Assembly (NCBI GenBank): GCA_013289835.1
Contig: JABCZG010000006.1
Coordinates: 1-64,000, forward strand
Origin: Acidobacteriota bacterium
Lineage (GTDB): Bacteria; Acidobacteriota; Terriglobia; Acidiferrales; UBA7541
DNA: 64,000 nucleotides
Direction: 5' to 3'
Part shown: one piece after another, positions 18,542 to 27,218 of the stretch
Layout: each line of letters opens with the position of its first letter
Position numbering within the stretch: the first letter of the stretch is position 1
Translations under genes and position numbers: made by a program
Notes under the pieces: generated by a model
Seen by the model: the letters and a program-made list of their open reading frames with translations, nothing else
What the model was told of the DNA's origin: nothing
Database searches by the model: none

Positions 18542-20653
18542 ATGAACACCCACCGTTTGCGGATTCTTTCGTTCCTCGCAATTTTTGCGATTTCGTTTTC
18601 TCTTGTGCCCTATGTCTCGGCAGCGGAAAAGCCAGACGCTCCTTTGACGCGGCTCAGTGTCGTGCAAGGAGACGTGCGCCTGTCATTCGGCGACGGAAAA
18701 CATCCAAATCTCACCGAGCAATGGCAACAGGCGGAGACCGGTGTGCTCCTCGAACAAGGCGCCAGCATCGCGACGGGAGATGGCCGCGCCACAATTGAAT
18801 TTGAGAGTGGCGGAAGCGTTTATCTTGCCGAGAATTCCTTGCTGCTTTTCAAACAACTCTCGCAAGACGGCGACCGCTCGATTGCGCGCATGTCGTTAGT
18901 GACGGGAAGCGCGACATTTTCGCTTAAACCGGTAAACAATCAATCCTTTTTCCTCGAAACACCGACCGACAAAATTGAGATCACCGCCCCAGACACGTAC
19001 TTCGCGCGCATGGATAGTTATCTGGATGCCACAGCGATTACCCCGCAGGGAGACAAAGGAGAACACGTGGTTCGGCGTGGCTACCCGAATCTACAGATCG
19101 CCGAGGGACAAACGATGTTCTTCCAACGAGGCGACGTGCTCTGGCTTCCGCAAGAAAATCCCCCGGCCTTCCCCGTCGGTTGGCGCTTTGCAGTCTGGGT
19201 AAATGGCGAGCAACTCGACGCAGCAGCTGCGACGCTCAAGGCTTCAGGGTTCGCCTCTCTCCTTCCTGGCGGAACGGCTTTGGAAGCTCTCCCGAATCTC
19301 GATGCCGCGAAAGACCAGATCACTTCGTACGTAGAAAGCACTCAAAGACTGAATTTTCCGGTGAGCCACGTTCAACCGGCGAGTGATTGGGACAAGTGGG
19401 TCTACACCCAAGTGCGGCAAAGAGAAATCACCACGGCCGCCGCGCTGAAAGCCTCGGGGCTCTCTGCGCCAATTCCCGGACTGAATGATTTGTACGAGCA
19501 CGGTACTTTTTCCCCGTGTGAGCCATACGGGACGTGCTGGGAACCGACAGAGCCAAACATGGCACGGGCAGCAGCCATTGCGCAGTCGCCTGTGCCAAAC
19601 GTCCAAGCACCCGCGGCCGGCGCAGCGAACCAGGTATTCCAGCCGCAGACCGTCTCGTGGCAGCAACTCGATTGGAGATGGGGATCATGCGGCAATCCGA
19701 CTTCGTCGAATATTTCGCGAGTCGCGCACTCCCCGCAGGAACTCCAGGAACTCTTGCGCCTCCGCGCGCAGGCCAGCTCGTATTCACTGCAAAATCAGAC
19801 TTGGAACAATATGTCGTGTTACCGGGACGATTGGATTTTCCGGCACGGACACTACCTAAGAGTGATCCCGACCAAAACGCGTCCGGTGTGCAAGGGATGC
19901 GTGAGGACCCATCCCCCTGGGCATTGGGTGCGCGTCGGCGGCAAAGTCGGCTTTGTGCCTGCTCATCCGAAAGACGAAGCGGGCAAACCGCCTGTAAATC
20001 TCAAGCACGGCATCTTTGTTCCGCCGGCCAAGGCGGGCGAACCGGTGCTGCATGTGGACTGGGATGCGTCGCAAAAAGTGAAGATTCTGGAAAAGGCGCC
20101 GAAGGAATTTCAAGGCGCACATTCGTCTCATCTATCTGCCGCGTCCGCTCCAAACATAAAGGCGCATTTGGTGGCGGAGGCAACGCGGCCTAAGTCCCCG
20201 TCAGCGGCCAATCGCGGAAATCCCGAGATTGCGTATAACTACAAATCGCAGAAATTCATGCTGTCGGACCATTCCGCCGGGAGCGCGAAATCCAAGAGCG
20301 TCGCGGTTGGCGGCATCACGTCTCGCGGAAATGTTTCGAGCTTCGCGGGCGAGCACTCCGGCAAGTATGCGGGGGAAGTAGGGCGAAATAGCGTGCTCAG
20401 TGCCTATGCTGGAGGTGGGAGGAGTTTCGGAGGGCCCTCTTCCGGCTCGTCGTATTCGGGAGGAGGCCACGGTTCCGGGTCTTATTCCGGTGGAGGGCAT
20501 AGCTCCGGTTCCGGTTCGTCCGGTTCGAGTTCGTCGGGAGGATCTTCGCACTCCTCTGGCGGAGGCGGAGGTTCGAGCGGCGGCAGCTCTGGTGGCGGAG
20601 GCGGCTCATCGAGTTCCGGCAGCAGCTCAGGCGGCGGTGGACGCTCCCATTAA
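18542..20653 (+). CDS. secreted FecR-domain protein with Gly/Ser-rich tail (paralogue)
   Basis: 703 residues from MNTHRLRIL with AGGAGGGA upstream; the 40-codon upstream extension runs back towards the terminator and is rejected. Signal peptide (FLAIFAISFSLVPYVSAAE), FecR domain (about 35-190: LSVVQGDVRLSF, ATIEFESGGSVYLA), a longer middle region with DKWVYTQVRQREIT, then the shared module GFVPAHPKDEAGKPPVNLKHG. The last about 90 residues are almost only Gly and Ser with a few His/Tyr, ending GGGGRSH. It is paralogous to the gene before it. Location is probably cell surface; function unknown. Confidence 0.82.
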   Translation: MNTHRLRILSFLAIFAISFSLVPYVSAAEKPDAPLTRLSVVQGDVRLSFGDGKHPNLTEQWQQAETGVLLEQGASIATGDGRATIEFESGGSVYLAENSLLLFKQLSQDGDRSIARMSLVTGSATFSLKPVNNQSFFLETPTDKIEITAPDTYFARMDSYLDATAITPQGDKGEHVVRRGYPNLQIAEGQTMFFQRGDVLWLPQENPPAFPVGWRFAVWVNGEQLDAAAATLKASGFASLLPGGTALEALPNLDAAKDQITSYVESTQRLNFPVSHVQPASDWDKWVYTQVRQREITTAAALKASGLSAPIPGLNDLYEHGTFSPCEPYGTCWEPTEPNMARAAAIAQSPVPNVQAPAAGAANQVFQPQTVSWQQLDWRWGSCGNPTSSNISRVAHSPQELQELLRLRAQASSYSLQNQTWNNMSCYRDDWIFRHGHYLRVIPTKTRPVCKGCVRTHPPGHWVRVGGKVGFVPAHPKDEAGKPPVNLKHGIFVPPAKAGEPVLHVDWDASQKVKILEKAPKEFQGAHSSHLSAASAPNIKAHLVAEATRPKSPSAANRGNPEIAYNYKSQKFMLSDHSAGSAKSKSVAVGGITSRGNVSSFAGEHSGKYAGEVGRNSVLSAYAGGGRSFGGPSSGSSYSGGGHGSGSYSGGGHSSGSGSSGSSSSGGSSHSSGGGGGSSGGSSGGGGGSSSSGSSSGGGGRSH

Positions 20654-20750
20654 ATCGCTTTCGCTGTCGGGGATGTACGGCCTTATGCGACTTGGTTCAT
20701 CTTGCTTGCACTGGCAGGCAATTTCTATGGACCAGTTTCGCCCCCAAGCG

Positions 20751-21557
20751 CTACGAAAAAGTCATTCCGGCGTACCCGACCACGGCGGTGCGATCTCCGG
20801 AAACATCCGCCGACGTGGCGTACTTCACGAGATCGGCTCTTCTCACGCCCAAAGCGTTCAGCGCCGTGAGCATTGCCACCGCAGGGCCTAATCCGCACAT
20901 CGAAATCTTTTCGTTGCGGCAGGTATCGTAGAGCCCGCGCGGATCGAGCGCGAGCAATTGATCGATGGCCTTGCGATCTTTGACGCGTGTCGTCGCGTCA
21001 TCTTCGTAATGGTTCAGATCGGAGGTCGTCAGCAGTAGGACATCTTCACGTTGCGCGAGAACTTGAGCCAGCGCCTCGCCAACACTCACCAGTTTTTCAA
21101 ACTGCACTGTTCCCAGCGCGATGGGAACAAACCTGAAATCCGGCACGAGAATCTGCAGAAATGGCAGTTGCACCTCCAACGAATGTTCGGCGTTGTGCGC
21201 CACGCTGTCTTCGCGCAGCAACGGGCACGCCTCTCGCAACGCTAGGGCTAGCGGCTCATCAATCGCCGCGTCGCCCAAAGGCGTGCGCCAGGCGCCGCTC
21301 GATAGGCTGGCCAGCGCCTCACCTCTTGGATGATGGCGCACACCAAGGATGATGATTTTCTTCGGAAGCGCAATGCGGGCAAGCACTGCGCCCGTAACTT
21401 GGCCGGAATAGACATATCCGGCGTGGGGCACGAGGCAGGCGCTGACGCGAGCGGGCGCGAGGTCCGGCGCGATAGCAGCGTACTTGCGAACGAGTGCAGT
21501 CAGTTCAAGCGGATCGGAAGGATAGAAGCGTCCAGAAACAGCAGGCAGGCGAAGCAT
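20751..21557 (-). CDS. AmmeMemoRadiSam system protein B (MEMO1 family)
   Basis: 268 residues with the MEMO family pattern: N-terminal LPAVSGRFYPSDP, LVPHAGYVYSGQ, LGVRHHP, AHNAEHSLEVQLPFLQ and LLTTSDLNHY. These supply the His/Asp/Cys site reminiscent of extradiol dioxygenases. In bacteria the gene usually accompanies a radical SAM enzyme and an AMMECR1 protein; neither is present here. The role is therefore inferred only from the family, and even there it is poorly understood. Cytoplasmic. It lies downstream of two small envelope-related genes on the same strand. Confidence 0.9.
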   Translation of the reverse strand: MLRLPAVSGRFYPSDPLELTALVRKYAAIAPDLAPARVSACLVPHAGYVYSGQVTGAVLARIALPKKIIILGVRHHPRGEALASLSSGAWRTPLGDAAIDEPLALALREACPLLREDSVAHNAEHSLEVQLPFLQILVPDFRFVPIALGTVQFEKLVSVGEALAQVLAQREDVLLLTTSDLNHYEDDATTRVKDRKAIDQLLALDPRGLYDTCRNEKISMCGLGPAVAMLTALNALGVRRADLVKYATSADVSGDRTAVVGYAGMTFS

Positions 21558-21573
21558 ACTGCGGCTCCGCGAA

Positions 21574-21975
21574 TCAGATGGGCCTGGAGGGCTTGCCCTT
21601 AATCTCCATTGCTTTCAAGGTCGCGGGATCGTAAAAGATAGTCACTTTGTCGCCGTACTGGTAGCCGCCCCGGTCAATAATCTGTTGCATTTTCGCGGAT
21701 ACCTTTTCGGAGAGCGGGAACGTTTGCAGAGCCATATCGTTGCCTCTCGCGCGCACAGTGATCTGGGCGATGTTGGCATGCTGCACGTAGCCTTCGAACT
21801 TGGCTAACCCGGTCGCTTTGGGCTGCGGCTTGATGGCATTAATGATGATGGGCACCGCGGTATCGACGATAATCGGGGAGATGGGGTTCTGCGCCGCGGC
21901 CGGGGAAGAAAACGCACCCGCTACGACCAGCAACAGCGGCAGTCCGAATCCAGCGGCTTTGGCGAAACTTTTCAT
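21574..21975 (-). CDS. small secreted protein of unknown function
   Basis: 133 residues with a signal peptide (GLPLLLVVAGAFSSPAAAQ). The mature part, about 105 residues, is mostly strand-like (GYVQHANIAQITVRARG, GDKVTIFYDPATLKAMEI) and contains no cysteine. The last segment, YGDKVTIFYDPATLKAM, looks like an SH3/OB-type small barrel but no family is recognised. Its start overlaps the stop of the 118-residue gene upstream by 4 nt (ATGA), so the two are coupled, and 16 bp separate it from the MEMO gene. Confidence 0.7.
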   Translation of the reverse strand: MKSFAKAAGFGLPLLLVVAGAFSSPAAAQNPISPIIVDTAVPIIINAIKPQPKATGLAKFEGYVQHANIAQITVRARGNDMALQTFPLSEKVSAKMQQIIDRGGYQYGDKVTIFYDPATLKAMEIKGKPSRPI

Positions 21976-22328
21976 TCCAATTCGTCCGTGGCGATTCGCA
22001 GGGACTTCAAAAACCGTACATCCTGGGGCGTCATGGCCAGCCGGGCAGCTGGCTTCTTGTCATTTTCCTCGGAAAACGACTCCTGGTCCACCTGAATTCG
22101 CAGGGACTCCAGGAACCGGCGGTCCTGCGTGGTCAGCTTGGCCGCCTCGGCCGCAGCCGCGTCCCGTTTCGCCAGCCCGATGGTCGCGTCCAGCTTGAGC
22201 ACGATATCGTAGCCATGCGCGCGCACTCCCGCAATCGCACCGGTGATGCGGTCGGAGTCCGACACCGTGTCGTTGATCGCGTGTCCCAGTTCGCGCAGCA
22301 AGTTTTTCAGGTGATCGTCGAGTTGCAA
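21972..22328 (-). CDS. small helical protein with an internal repeat, unknown function
   Basis: 118 residues, predicted cytoplasmic and largely helical. The N-terminal half (DDHLKNLLRELGHAIND, VRAHGYDIVLKLDATIGL) resembles a coiled helical pair. The C-terminal half holds two copies of one motif: LTTQDRRFLESLRIQVDQE and MTPQDVRFLKSLRIATDEL. No family was recognised. Coupled by ATGA overlap to the secreted-protein gene downstream; the pair may work together. Confidence 0.65.
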   Translation of the reverse strand: MQLDDHLKNLLRELGHAINDTVSDSDRITGAIAGVRAHGYDIVLKLDATIGLAKRDAAAAEAAKLTTQDRRFLESLRIQVDQESFSEENDKKPAARLAMTPQDVRFLKSLRIATDELE

Positions 22329-22509
22329 GGCAGCGTCTCCCGGACATCTTCGGCCATTCTAGGCCCACGTTTAGTTGGATACAAGAGAGCATCAGTCCGT
22401 TGTCTCCAATTCGTTCACAGTACCTTCGTTCAGGTATCCCGTGACAAAAAACGGGATCGCGCCGGTCTCCGCTTCTGTGGTCCGACTGGTTTTGCGATAA
22501 GATGCTCGT

Positions 22510-22755
22510 ATGTCTACGGCCGCAAGCGCAACTCCGCAACAAGGAGGATTCCGCCGGCTCTGGCGCGTGCTTAGGCAGCTCTTTCACGAGGTCATTGGAG
22601 CGATCTTTGCCGTCCTTGCTCTGGGCTGGTTCAACGCCGCGCTGCGCGCCTGGACGCGCGACGCCGCTCATTGGCTTGTCGGTATCGCCATCGCCATCGG
22701 CCTCTTGTTCGTGTTTTTCGCCATAACTTCGTTTCGCAAGGCGCAAAAACTCTAG
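22510..22755 (+). CDS. small inner-membrane protein
   Basis: 81 residues with two hydrophobic segments, about 29-48 (VIGAIFAVLALGWFNAAL) and 56-73 (LVGIAIAIGLLFVFFAI), separated by a short basic/polar loop, and a basic tail RKAQKL. Predicted two-pass membrane protein of unknown function. Transcribed divergently from the 118-residue gene and separated from the mutase gene by 147 bp containing a hairpin, so it is probably its own unit. Confidence 0.7.
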   Translation: MSTAASATPQQGGFRRLWRVLRQLFHEVIGAIFAVLALGWFNAALRAWTRDAAHWLVGIAIAIGLLFVFFAITSFRKAQKL

Positions 22756-22777
22756 CGCGTTCTAAGTGATCTTGTAG

Positions 22778-22799
22778 AGGCCGGGCTTCAGCCCTGCCT
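22778..22799. repeat. REP-like intergenic hairpin
   Basis: AGGC-c-GGGCT, a 2-nt turn, then AGCCC-t-GCCT: a ten-pair hairpin with one mismatch, lying between two plus-strand genes. The sequence style (GGGCTTCAGCCC core) resembles short extragenic palindromes scattered in acidobacterial genomes. It is not followed by a T-run, so it is not an obvious terminator. Confidence 0.45.
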
Positions 22800-22902
22800 T
22801 TCCGTGAAGGAAGAGAACAGATATTCGTAGCGAAACTAGAGTTACTAATTTCCAGTTTCGAGTTTCCATTTTCTAATTTCAATTTTCTGATTTCCAGCAC
22901 CC

Positions 22903-24540
22903 ATGTCTGACGCCAAATCCAAGCCTGCCACTTCCGACGAACGTAAAGAAAAATTCACCACGCTTTCCGGCATTCCCATCGATCGTCTCTACACGGAGGA
23001 GAGTCTTGCGGGCTGGGATCCGGAAATCGCGCTCGGCTATCCAGGCGAGTTTCCCTATACCCGCGGCATTTATCCCACCATGTACCGCGGCCGCTTCTGG
23101 ACCATGCGCCAGTACGCCGGTTTCGGTACTGCCGTCGACTCCAATCAGCGCTATCGCTATCTTTTAAGCAAAGGCCAGGCCGGCCTTTCCGTCGCGTTTG
23201 ATCTGCCCACGCAAATCGGCATGGATTCGGATCATCCGCTCGCGCTCGGCGAAGTCGGCAAAGTCGGCGTTGCCATTGATTCCCTCGAAGACATGGAGAC
23301 GCTCTTCGACGGCATCCCGCTCGAAAAAGTCTCCACCTCCATGACCATCAACGCCACCGCCGCGATTCTGCTCTGCCTTTATGTTGCCGTTGCGAAACGG
23401 CAGGGCGCCAGTTTGGAGAAACTCTCCGGCACCGTGCAGAACGATGTCCTGAAGGAATACATCGCCCGCGGCACATACATTTATCCCGTGCGCCCCGCGA
23501 TGCGCATCGTCACGGACATTTTCGCATGGTGCCGCGACAATTTGCCCAAATGGAACACCATCTCGATTTCCGGTTATCACATTCGCGAAGCTGGCTCCAC
23601 GGCGATTCAGGAAGTCGCCTTCACGCTGGCCGACGGCATTGCCTACGTCCAAGCCGCGCTCGACGCCGGGCTCAGCGTGGATGAATTCGCGCCCCAGCTC
23701 TCTTTTTTCTTCAACGCTCACAACGACCTGCTAGAGGAAATCGCCAAGTACCGCGCCGCGCGCCGCCTGTGGGCAAAAATCATGCTCGACCGTTTTCGTG
23801 CCAAGGACGAACGCTCGCTCTTGCTGCGCTTCCACGCGCAAACCGCCGGCTCTTCGCTCACCGCCCAGCAGCCGGAAAACAACATCGTCCGCGTGGCGAT
23901 TCAAGCCCTCGCCGCCGTGCTCGGCGGCTGCCAATCCTTGCACACAAATTCCTTGGACGAAGCTCTCGCATTGCCTACGGAAGACGCCGCGCTCATCGCC
24001 CTGCGCACCCAGCAAATCCTGGCCAGCGAAACCGGCGTCACCAACACGGTCGATCCCGTCGCCGGCTCCTACGCCATCGAGCATCTGACCAATGAAATTG
24101 AAAAAGGCGCTCTCGCTTACATTGAAAAAATAGACGCCACGGGCGGCATGCTCCGCGCCATTGAAACCGGTTTTGTGCAGGGTGAAATCCAGAAAGCCGC
24201 GTACGATTTCCAGCGCGCCGTCGAGAAAAAAGAACAGATTGTCGTCGGCGTGAACGACTTCGTTGCTCCCATACCGGAAAATGGCGAGCGCATCATTCCT
24301 ACCCTGCGCATGGACCCGGAAATGGAGCGCTCCCAGATCGCGCGCCTGAACGCTCTCCGATCCAGACGTCATGCGGGCAAAACGCAAGCCGCACTTTCCG
24401 AACTCCAGCGCCGCGCCGCCACCACCGAAAATCTCATTCCCGCCATTCTCGCCGCCGTCGAAGCCTACGCCACCGTCGGCGAAATTTCCGACGCCCTCCG
24501 CCGCGTCTTCGGCGAATACCAGGAATCCGTCGTCATCTGA
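22903..24540 (+). CDS. methylmalonyl-CoA mutase large subunit, catalytic domain only
   Basis: 545 residues, the length of the catalytic TIM-barrel chain without the cobalamin-binding domain. Family landmarks are visible: [25 protein letters not shown] near the N-terminus, [25 protein letters not shown]-type block ([14 protein letters not shown]), [10 protein letters not shown] and [15 protein letters not shown], and [18 protein letters not shown]. It interconverts methylmalonyl-CoA (or a related acyl-CoA) and succinyl-CoA with a separate B12-binding subunit, which is not in this window. No Shine-Dalgarno sequence precedes the ATG; the leader is pyrimidine-rich. Stop and next start overlap (TGATG). 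Confidence 0.92.
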   Translation: MSDAKSKPATSDERKEKFTTLSGIPIDRLYTEESLAGWDPEIALGYPGEFPYTRGIYPTMYRGRFWTMRQYAGFGTAVDSNQRYRYLLSKGQAGLSVAFDLPTQIGMDSDHPLALGEVGKVGVAIDSLEDMETLFDGIPLEKVSTSMTINATAAILLCLYVAVAKRQGASLEKLSGTVQNDVLKEYIARGTYIYPVRPAMRIVTDIFAWCRDNLPKWNTISISGYHIREAGSTAIQEVAFTLADGIAYVQAALDAGLSVDEFAPQLSFFFNAHNDLLEEIAKYRAARRLWAKIMLDRFRAKDERSLLLRFHAQTAGSSLTAQQPENNIVRVAIQALAAVLGGCQSLHTNSLDEALALPTEDAALIALRTQQILASETGVTNTVDPVAGSYAIEHLTNEIEKGALAYIEKIDATGGMLRAIETGFVQGEIQKAAYDFQRAVEKKEQIVVGVNDFVAPIPENGERIIPTLRMDPEMERSQIARLNALRSRRHAGKTQAALSELQRRAATTENLIPAILAAVEAYATVGEISDALRRVFGEYQESVVI

Positions 24541-25283
24541 TGCTCGTGCGGCGTAAACAAGCTTACGAGATTCCTTGGCCGCGCCGCGTGAACACGCCCG
24601 CAGAAGCCGTCCGCTTCATCGATCACGTTGGCTTCTGTGCGCTTTTCCCCCTGAGGAATGTCGCCTTGCCGTCGCTCTACTACGCTGTGGCAAAGCGGCC
24701 CCCCACCGGCTGGGGTAAACACGCTCAACTCATCTGGAAGTGGAAAGACGAGCTGCCCAAAAAACGTCGCGCATTCTACGCAAAGTATTTCAAAGGTCGC
24801 GGTACATTCATCTCACTAAAACTCCTCCCGCATTTCCTGGCGATGCATGGAACAGGGGTCCAACCGCCTGAGGCGGAAGCCTTCTATGAAGCAGGGCGCG
24901 TCTCTCATGATGCGCTGGAACTGTGGCAAGCTTTGGCGAAGCACGGGCCGCTTGCGACGCTCGAACTTCGCCACGCCTGCAAAATGGAAACGCAGGCCGG
25001 CAACAAGCGCTTTAAGAAAGCCATGCTCGAGCTCCAAGGCTTGCTGATCGTCACGCACTCCGGCGCGGAACAGGAAACGGAAGCCTGGGCCTCAAACCGC
25101 TTCGACCTCGTCGCACGAGTTTTTCCGCAACCAGTCGCGCAAGCCGCGAAAATCTCCGCCGACGATGCGCGCACCGCCATCGCCGTGAAATACCGCACCC
25201 TGTACCCTTCCGCGTCACCCGCCCACATGGCGCGTCTCTTCGGCTGGACCAAAGCACAGGCTGTCACCGCGCTTGCGCTGTAG
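24540..25283 (+). CDS. AlkZ-related winged-helix protein
   Basis: 247 residues, start overlapping the mutase stop (TGATG). The sequence resembles the HTH_42/AlkZ family (YcaQ-like DNA glycosylases acting on interstrand crosslinks) but is short relative to full AlkZ, about 400 residues. The N-terminal part WPRRVNTPAEAVRFIDHVGFC and a central winged-helix region (LATLELRHACKMETQAGNKRFKKAMLELQGLLIV) are recognisable. The glycosylase QxQ motif is not evident, so enzymatic activity is doubtful. Translational coupling to a metabolic mutase is odd and probably just operon packing. Confidence 0.65.
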   Translation: MLVRRKQAYEIPWPRRVNTPAEAVRFIDHVGFCALFPLRNVALPSLYYAVAKRPPTGWGKHAQLIWKWKDELPKKRRAFYAKYFKGRGTFISLKLLPHFLAMHGTGVQPPEAEAFYEAGRVSHDALELWQALAKHGPLATLELRHACKMETQAGNKRFKKAMLELQGLLIVTHSGAEQETEAWASNRFDLVARVFPQPVAQAAKISADDARTAIAVKYRTLYPSASPAHMARLFGWTKAQAVTALAL

Positions 25284-25307
25284 TAATCTTCCCTTCCGAG
25301 CCCTCTT

Positions 25308-25883
25308 ATGAAATTGATCCTCGCTTCCGCTTCGGAACGCCGCGCCGAAATCTTGCGAGACGCCGGCTTCTCGTTCAGCATAATGTCCTCCGCCATTGAC
25401 GAAACTCCCTACCCCGGCGAATCCGCCCCCGACCTCGTTCAGCGCTTGGCCTTCGCAAAGGCCGAGCTCGTCGCCGCACGCGCGGTTGCCCCAGCCATCG
25501 TCATCGGCGCCGACACCGAGGTCACTCTCGAGGGCCACATCTTCGGCAAGCCGCGTTCCACCGACGATGCCCGCCGCATGCTCGAAAAACTTTCCGGCCG
25601 CGCCCACGCCGTCGTCACCGGAGTCGCCCTCATCCGCCTTCCCGACGCCGAGCGCCTCACTTTCGTCGACTCCACGCTCGTGCATTTCGCCCCGCTCACG
25701 GAAGAAGACATCACGCGTTACCTCGCCACCGGCGAACCCCACGATAAAGCCGGCGGCTACGCCATCCAGGGACGCGCCGGCCGCTTCATCCCGCGCATCG
25801 AGGGCTGCTACTTCAACGTCGTCGGTCTGCCCCTCGCGCGCCTCCAGCACGCACTGACCGAACTCGGCTGGTCCGAAGGCTAA
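25308..25883 (+). CDS. maf: Maf-family nucleotide pyrophosphatase
   Basis: 191 residues matching the Maf/YhdE family, which hydrolyse non-canonical or surplus nucleoside triphosphates (dTTP, UTP or modified forms) to monophosphates. Conserved elements are ILASASERRAEIL at the N-terminus, the catalytic aspartate in IGADTEV (D69), FGKPRS, and EPHDKAGGYAIQG with the lysine and glutamine. The class (YhdE versus YceF) is not decided here. Lies 24 bp after the AlkZ-like gene in the same probable operon. Confidence 0.92.
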   Translation: MKLILASASERRAEILRDAGFSFSIMSSAIDETPYPGESAPDLVQRLAFAKAELVAARAVAPAIVIGADTEVTLEGHIFGKPRSTDDARRMLEKLSGRAHAVVTGVALIRLPDAERLTFVDSTLVHFAPLTEEDITRYLATGEPHDKAGGYAIQGRAGRFIPRIEGCYFNVVGLPLARLQHALTELGWSEG

Positions 25884-25933
25884 TTTCGAAACGCATCCGG
25901 GCGGCCGCCGTTCCGACTTATAATCAACCCTCT

Positions 25934-27214
25934 ATGGGCGGCTCCCTTTCCCAAGTCCGGCAGGATCTGTACCTGCGTCTTCATTGCATCAACGTCTTCG
26001 TTCGCGACCAGGACCGCAGCCTGCGTTTCTACCTCGACCAGCTGGGATTCCATCTGGCCTTCGACGCCCGGCTTCAGTCCGGTGACCGCTGGGTCGCCGT
26101 CGCCCCTCCCGACGGCTCCGCGATCCTCTCGCTGGTCGTCCCCAAGCCCAAGTCGCAGGAGTACAAACTCATCGGCCGCTCCACGCAGATTGTTTTCGTC
26201 ACGGAAGATGTGGCCGCCAAGTTTCAGGAATGGTCGAAGCGGGGCGTTCGCTTCCAGTTTACGCCGCGCCTGAAGCGCATCAAATTTAGTCCGCAAACGC
26301 AAGTGCCGCTTGCGAGCACGCCATCGGTTCTGCTCGGGAAAGAAACGCCCATATGGGGCGGTGTCTTCACTCGCTTCCGGGATGTTGATGGAAACTCTTT
26401 TTCACTTGTGAGCTTTGATGAAGTGACGCATGCCGTCGAAGAGCAGCGCCGCACCATTGCCCAGAAGCAGGAATCCGAACGCCGCGCCTCCCAGGAACTC
26501 GAAATTGCAAAACAGGTGCAGGCCGGGCTCTTCCCGCAAACGCTGCCCCCGCTCAAAACTCTTGAATACGCAGGCGTCTGCATCCAGGCTCGCAAAGTCG
26601 GCGGCGACTACTACGACTTCCTCGATCTGGGCCGCGAACGGTTTGGCTTCGTGATTGGCGACATCTCCGGTAAAGGAATCGCCGCCGCTCTCTTGATGGC
26701 TAATTTGCAGGCCAATTTGCGCAGCCAGTGCGCCATCGCCTTTGATCAGCCGCAGCGCCTCTTGCGCTCCGTAAATCAACTCTTTTGCGACAACACCCCG
26801 GACGGTTCCTTCGCGACTTTTTTCTTCGCCGAATATGACGACTCCGCAAGCCGCTTGCGCTACGCCAATTGCGGCCATCTCCCCGCGCTCCTGCTCCGCG
26901 ACGACAACACCGTGGAACGCCTCGAAGCCACCGCCACGGTGCTAGGCATCTTCAAGGATTGGGATTGCGAAATCGGCGAACACCAGCTTCGCCCGGGAGA
27001 CACCCTCGCCCTCTACACCGACGGCATCACCGAATCCTACAACTCCGACGACGAGCAATTCGGCGAACAGCGCCTGATCGAGGCCTTGCAGCGTCATTGC
27101 GGACAATCTTCGCAGTGCTTGCTGGACTCCATCGTCGCCGAAGTCCAGAGTTTCAGCCCTCATGAGCAGCACGACGACATCACCCTCATCGTCGCAAAGC
27201 ATCGAGGCCCCTAG
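25934..27214 (+). CDS. VOC-domain SpoIIE/PP2C-type serine phosphatase
   Basis: 426 residues with an unusual order: an N-terminal VOC/glyoxalase-fold domain (about 15-165: INVFVRDQDRSLRFYLDQLGF ending FRDVDGNSFSLVSFDE, quoted as two ends), a helical linker of about 30 residues (EEQRRTIAQKQESERRASQE), and a SpoIIE phosphatase domain with VGGDYYDFLDL, GDISGKGIAAALL, NCGHLPALLL, YTDGITES and HDDITLIV. The metal-binding aspartates of PPM phosphatases are therefore present. It probably dephosphorylates an anti-sigma antagonist or similar regulator in response to a ligand bound by the VOC domain. Followed after 4 nt by a hydrolase gene. Confidence 0.9.
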   Translation: MGGSLSQVRQDLYLRLHCINVFVRDQDRSLRFYLDQLGFHLAFDARLQSGDRWVAVAPPDGSAILSLVVPKPKSQEYKLIGRSTQIVFVTEDVAAKFQEWSKRGVRFQFTPRLKRIKFSPQTQVPLASTPSVLLGKETPIWGGVFTRFRDVDGNSFSLVSFDEVTHAVEEQRRTIAQKQESERRASQELEIAKQVQAGLFPQTLPPLKTLEYAGVCIQARKVGGDYYDFLDLGRERFGFVIGDISGKGIAAALLMANLQANLRSQCAIAFDQPQRLLRSVNQLFCDNTPDGSFATFFFAEYDDSASRLRYANCGHLPALLLRDDNTVERLEATATVLGIFKDWDCEIGEHQLRPGDTLALYTDGITESYNSDDEQFGEQRLIEALQRHCGQSSQCLLDSIVAEVQSFSPHEQHDDITLIVAKHRGP

Positions 27215-27218
27215 CGAA

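Noticed and set aside
23164..24387. Long minus-strand open frames inside the mutase gene
   Set aside because: They are antisense to a well-recognised enzyme and arise from codon bias at GC-rich third positions.
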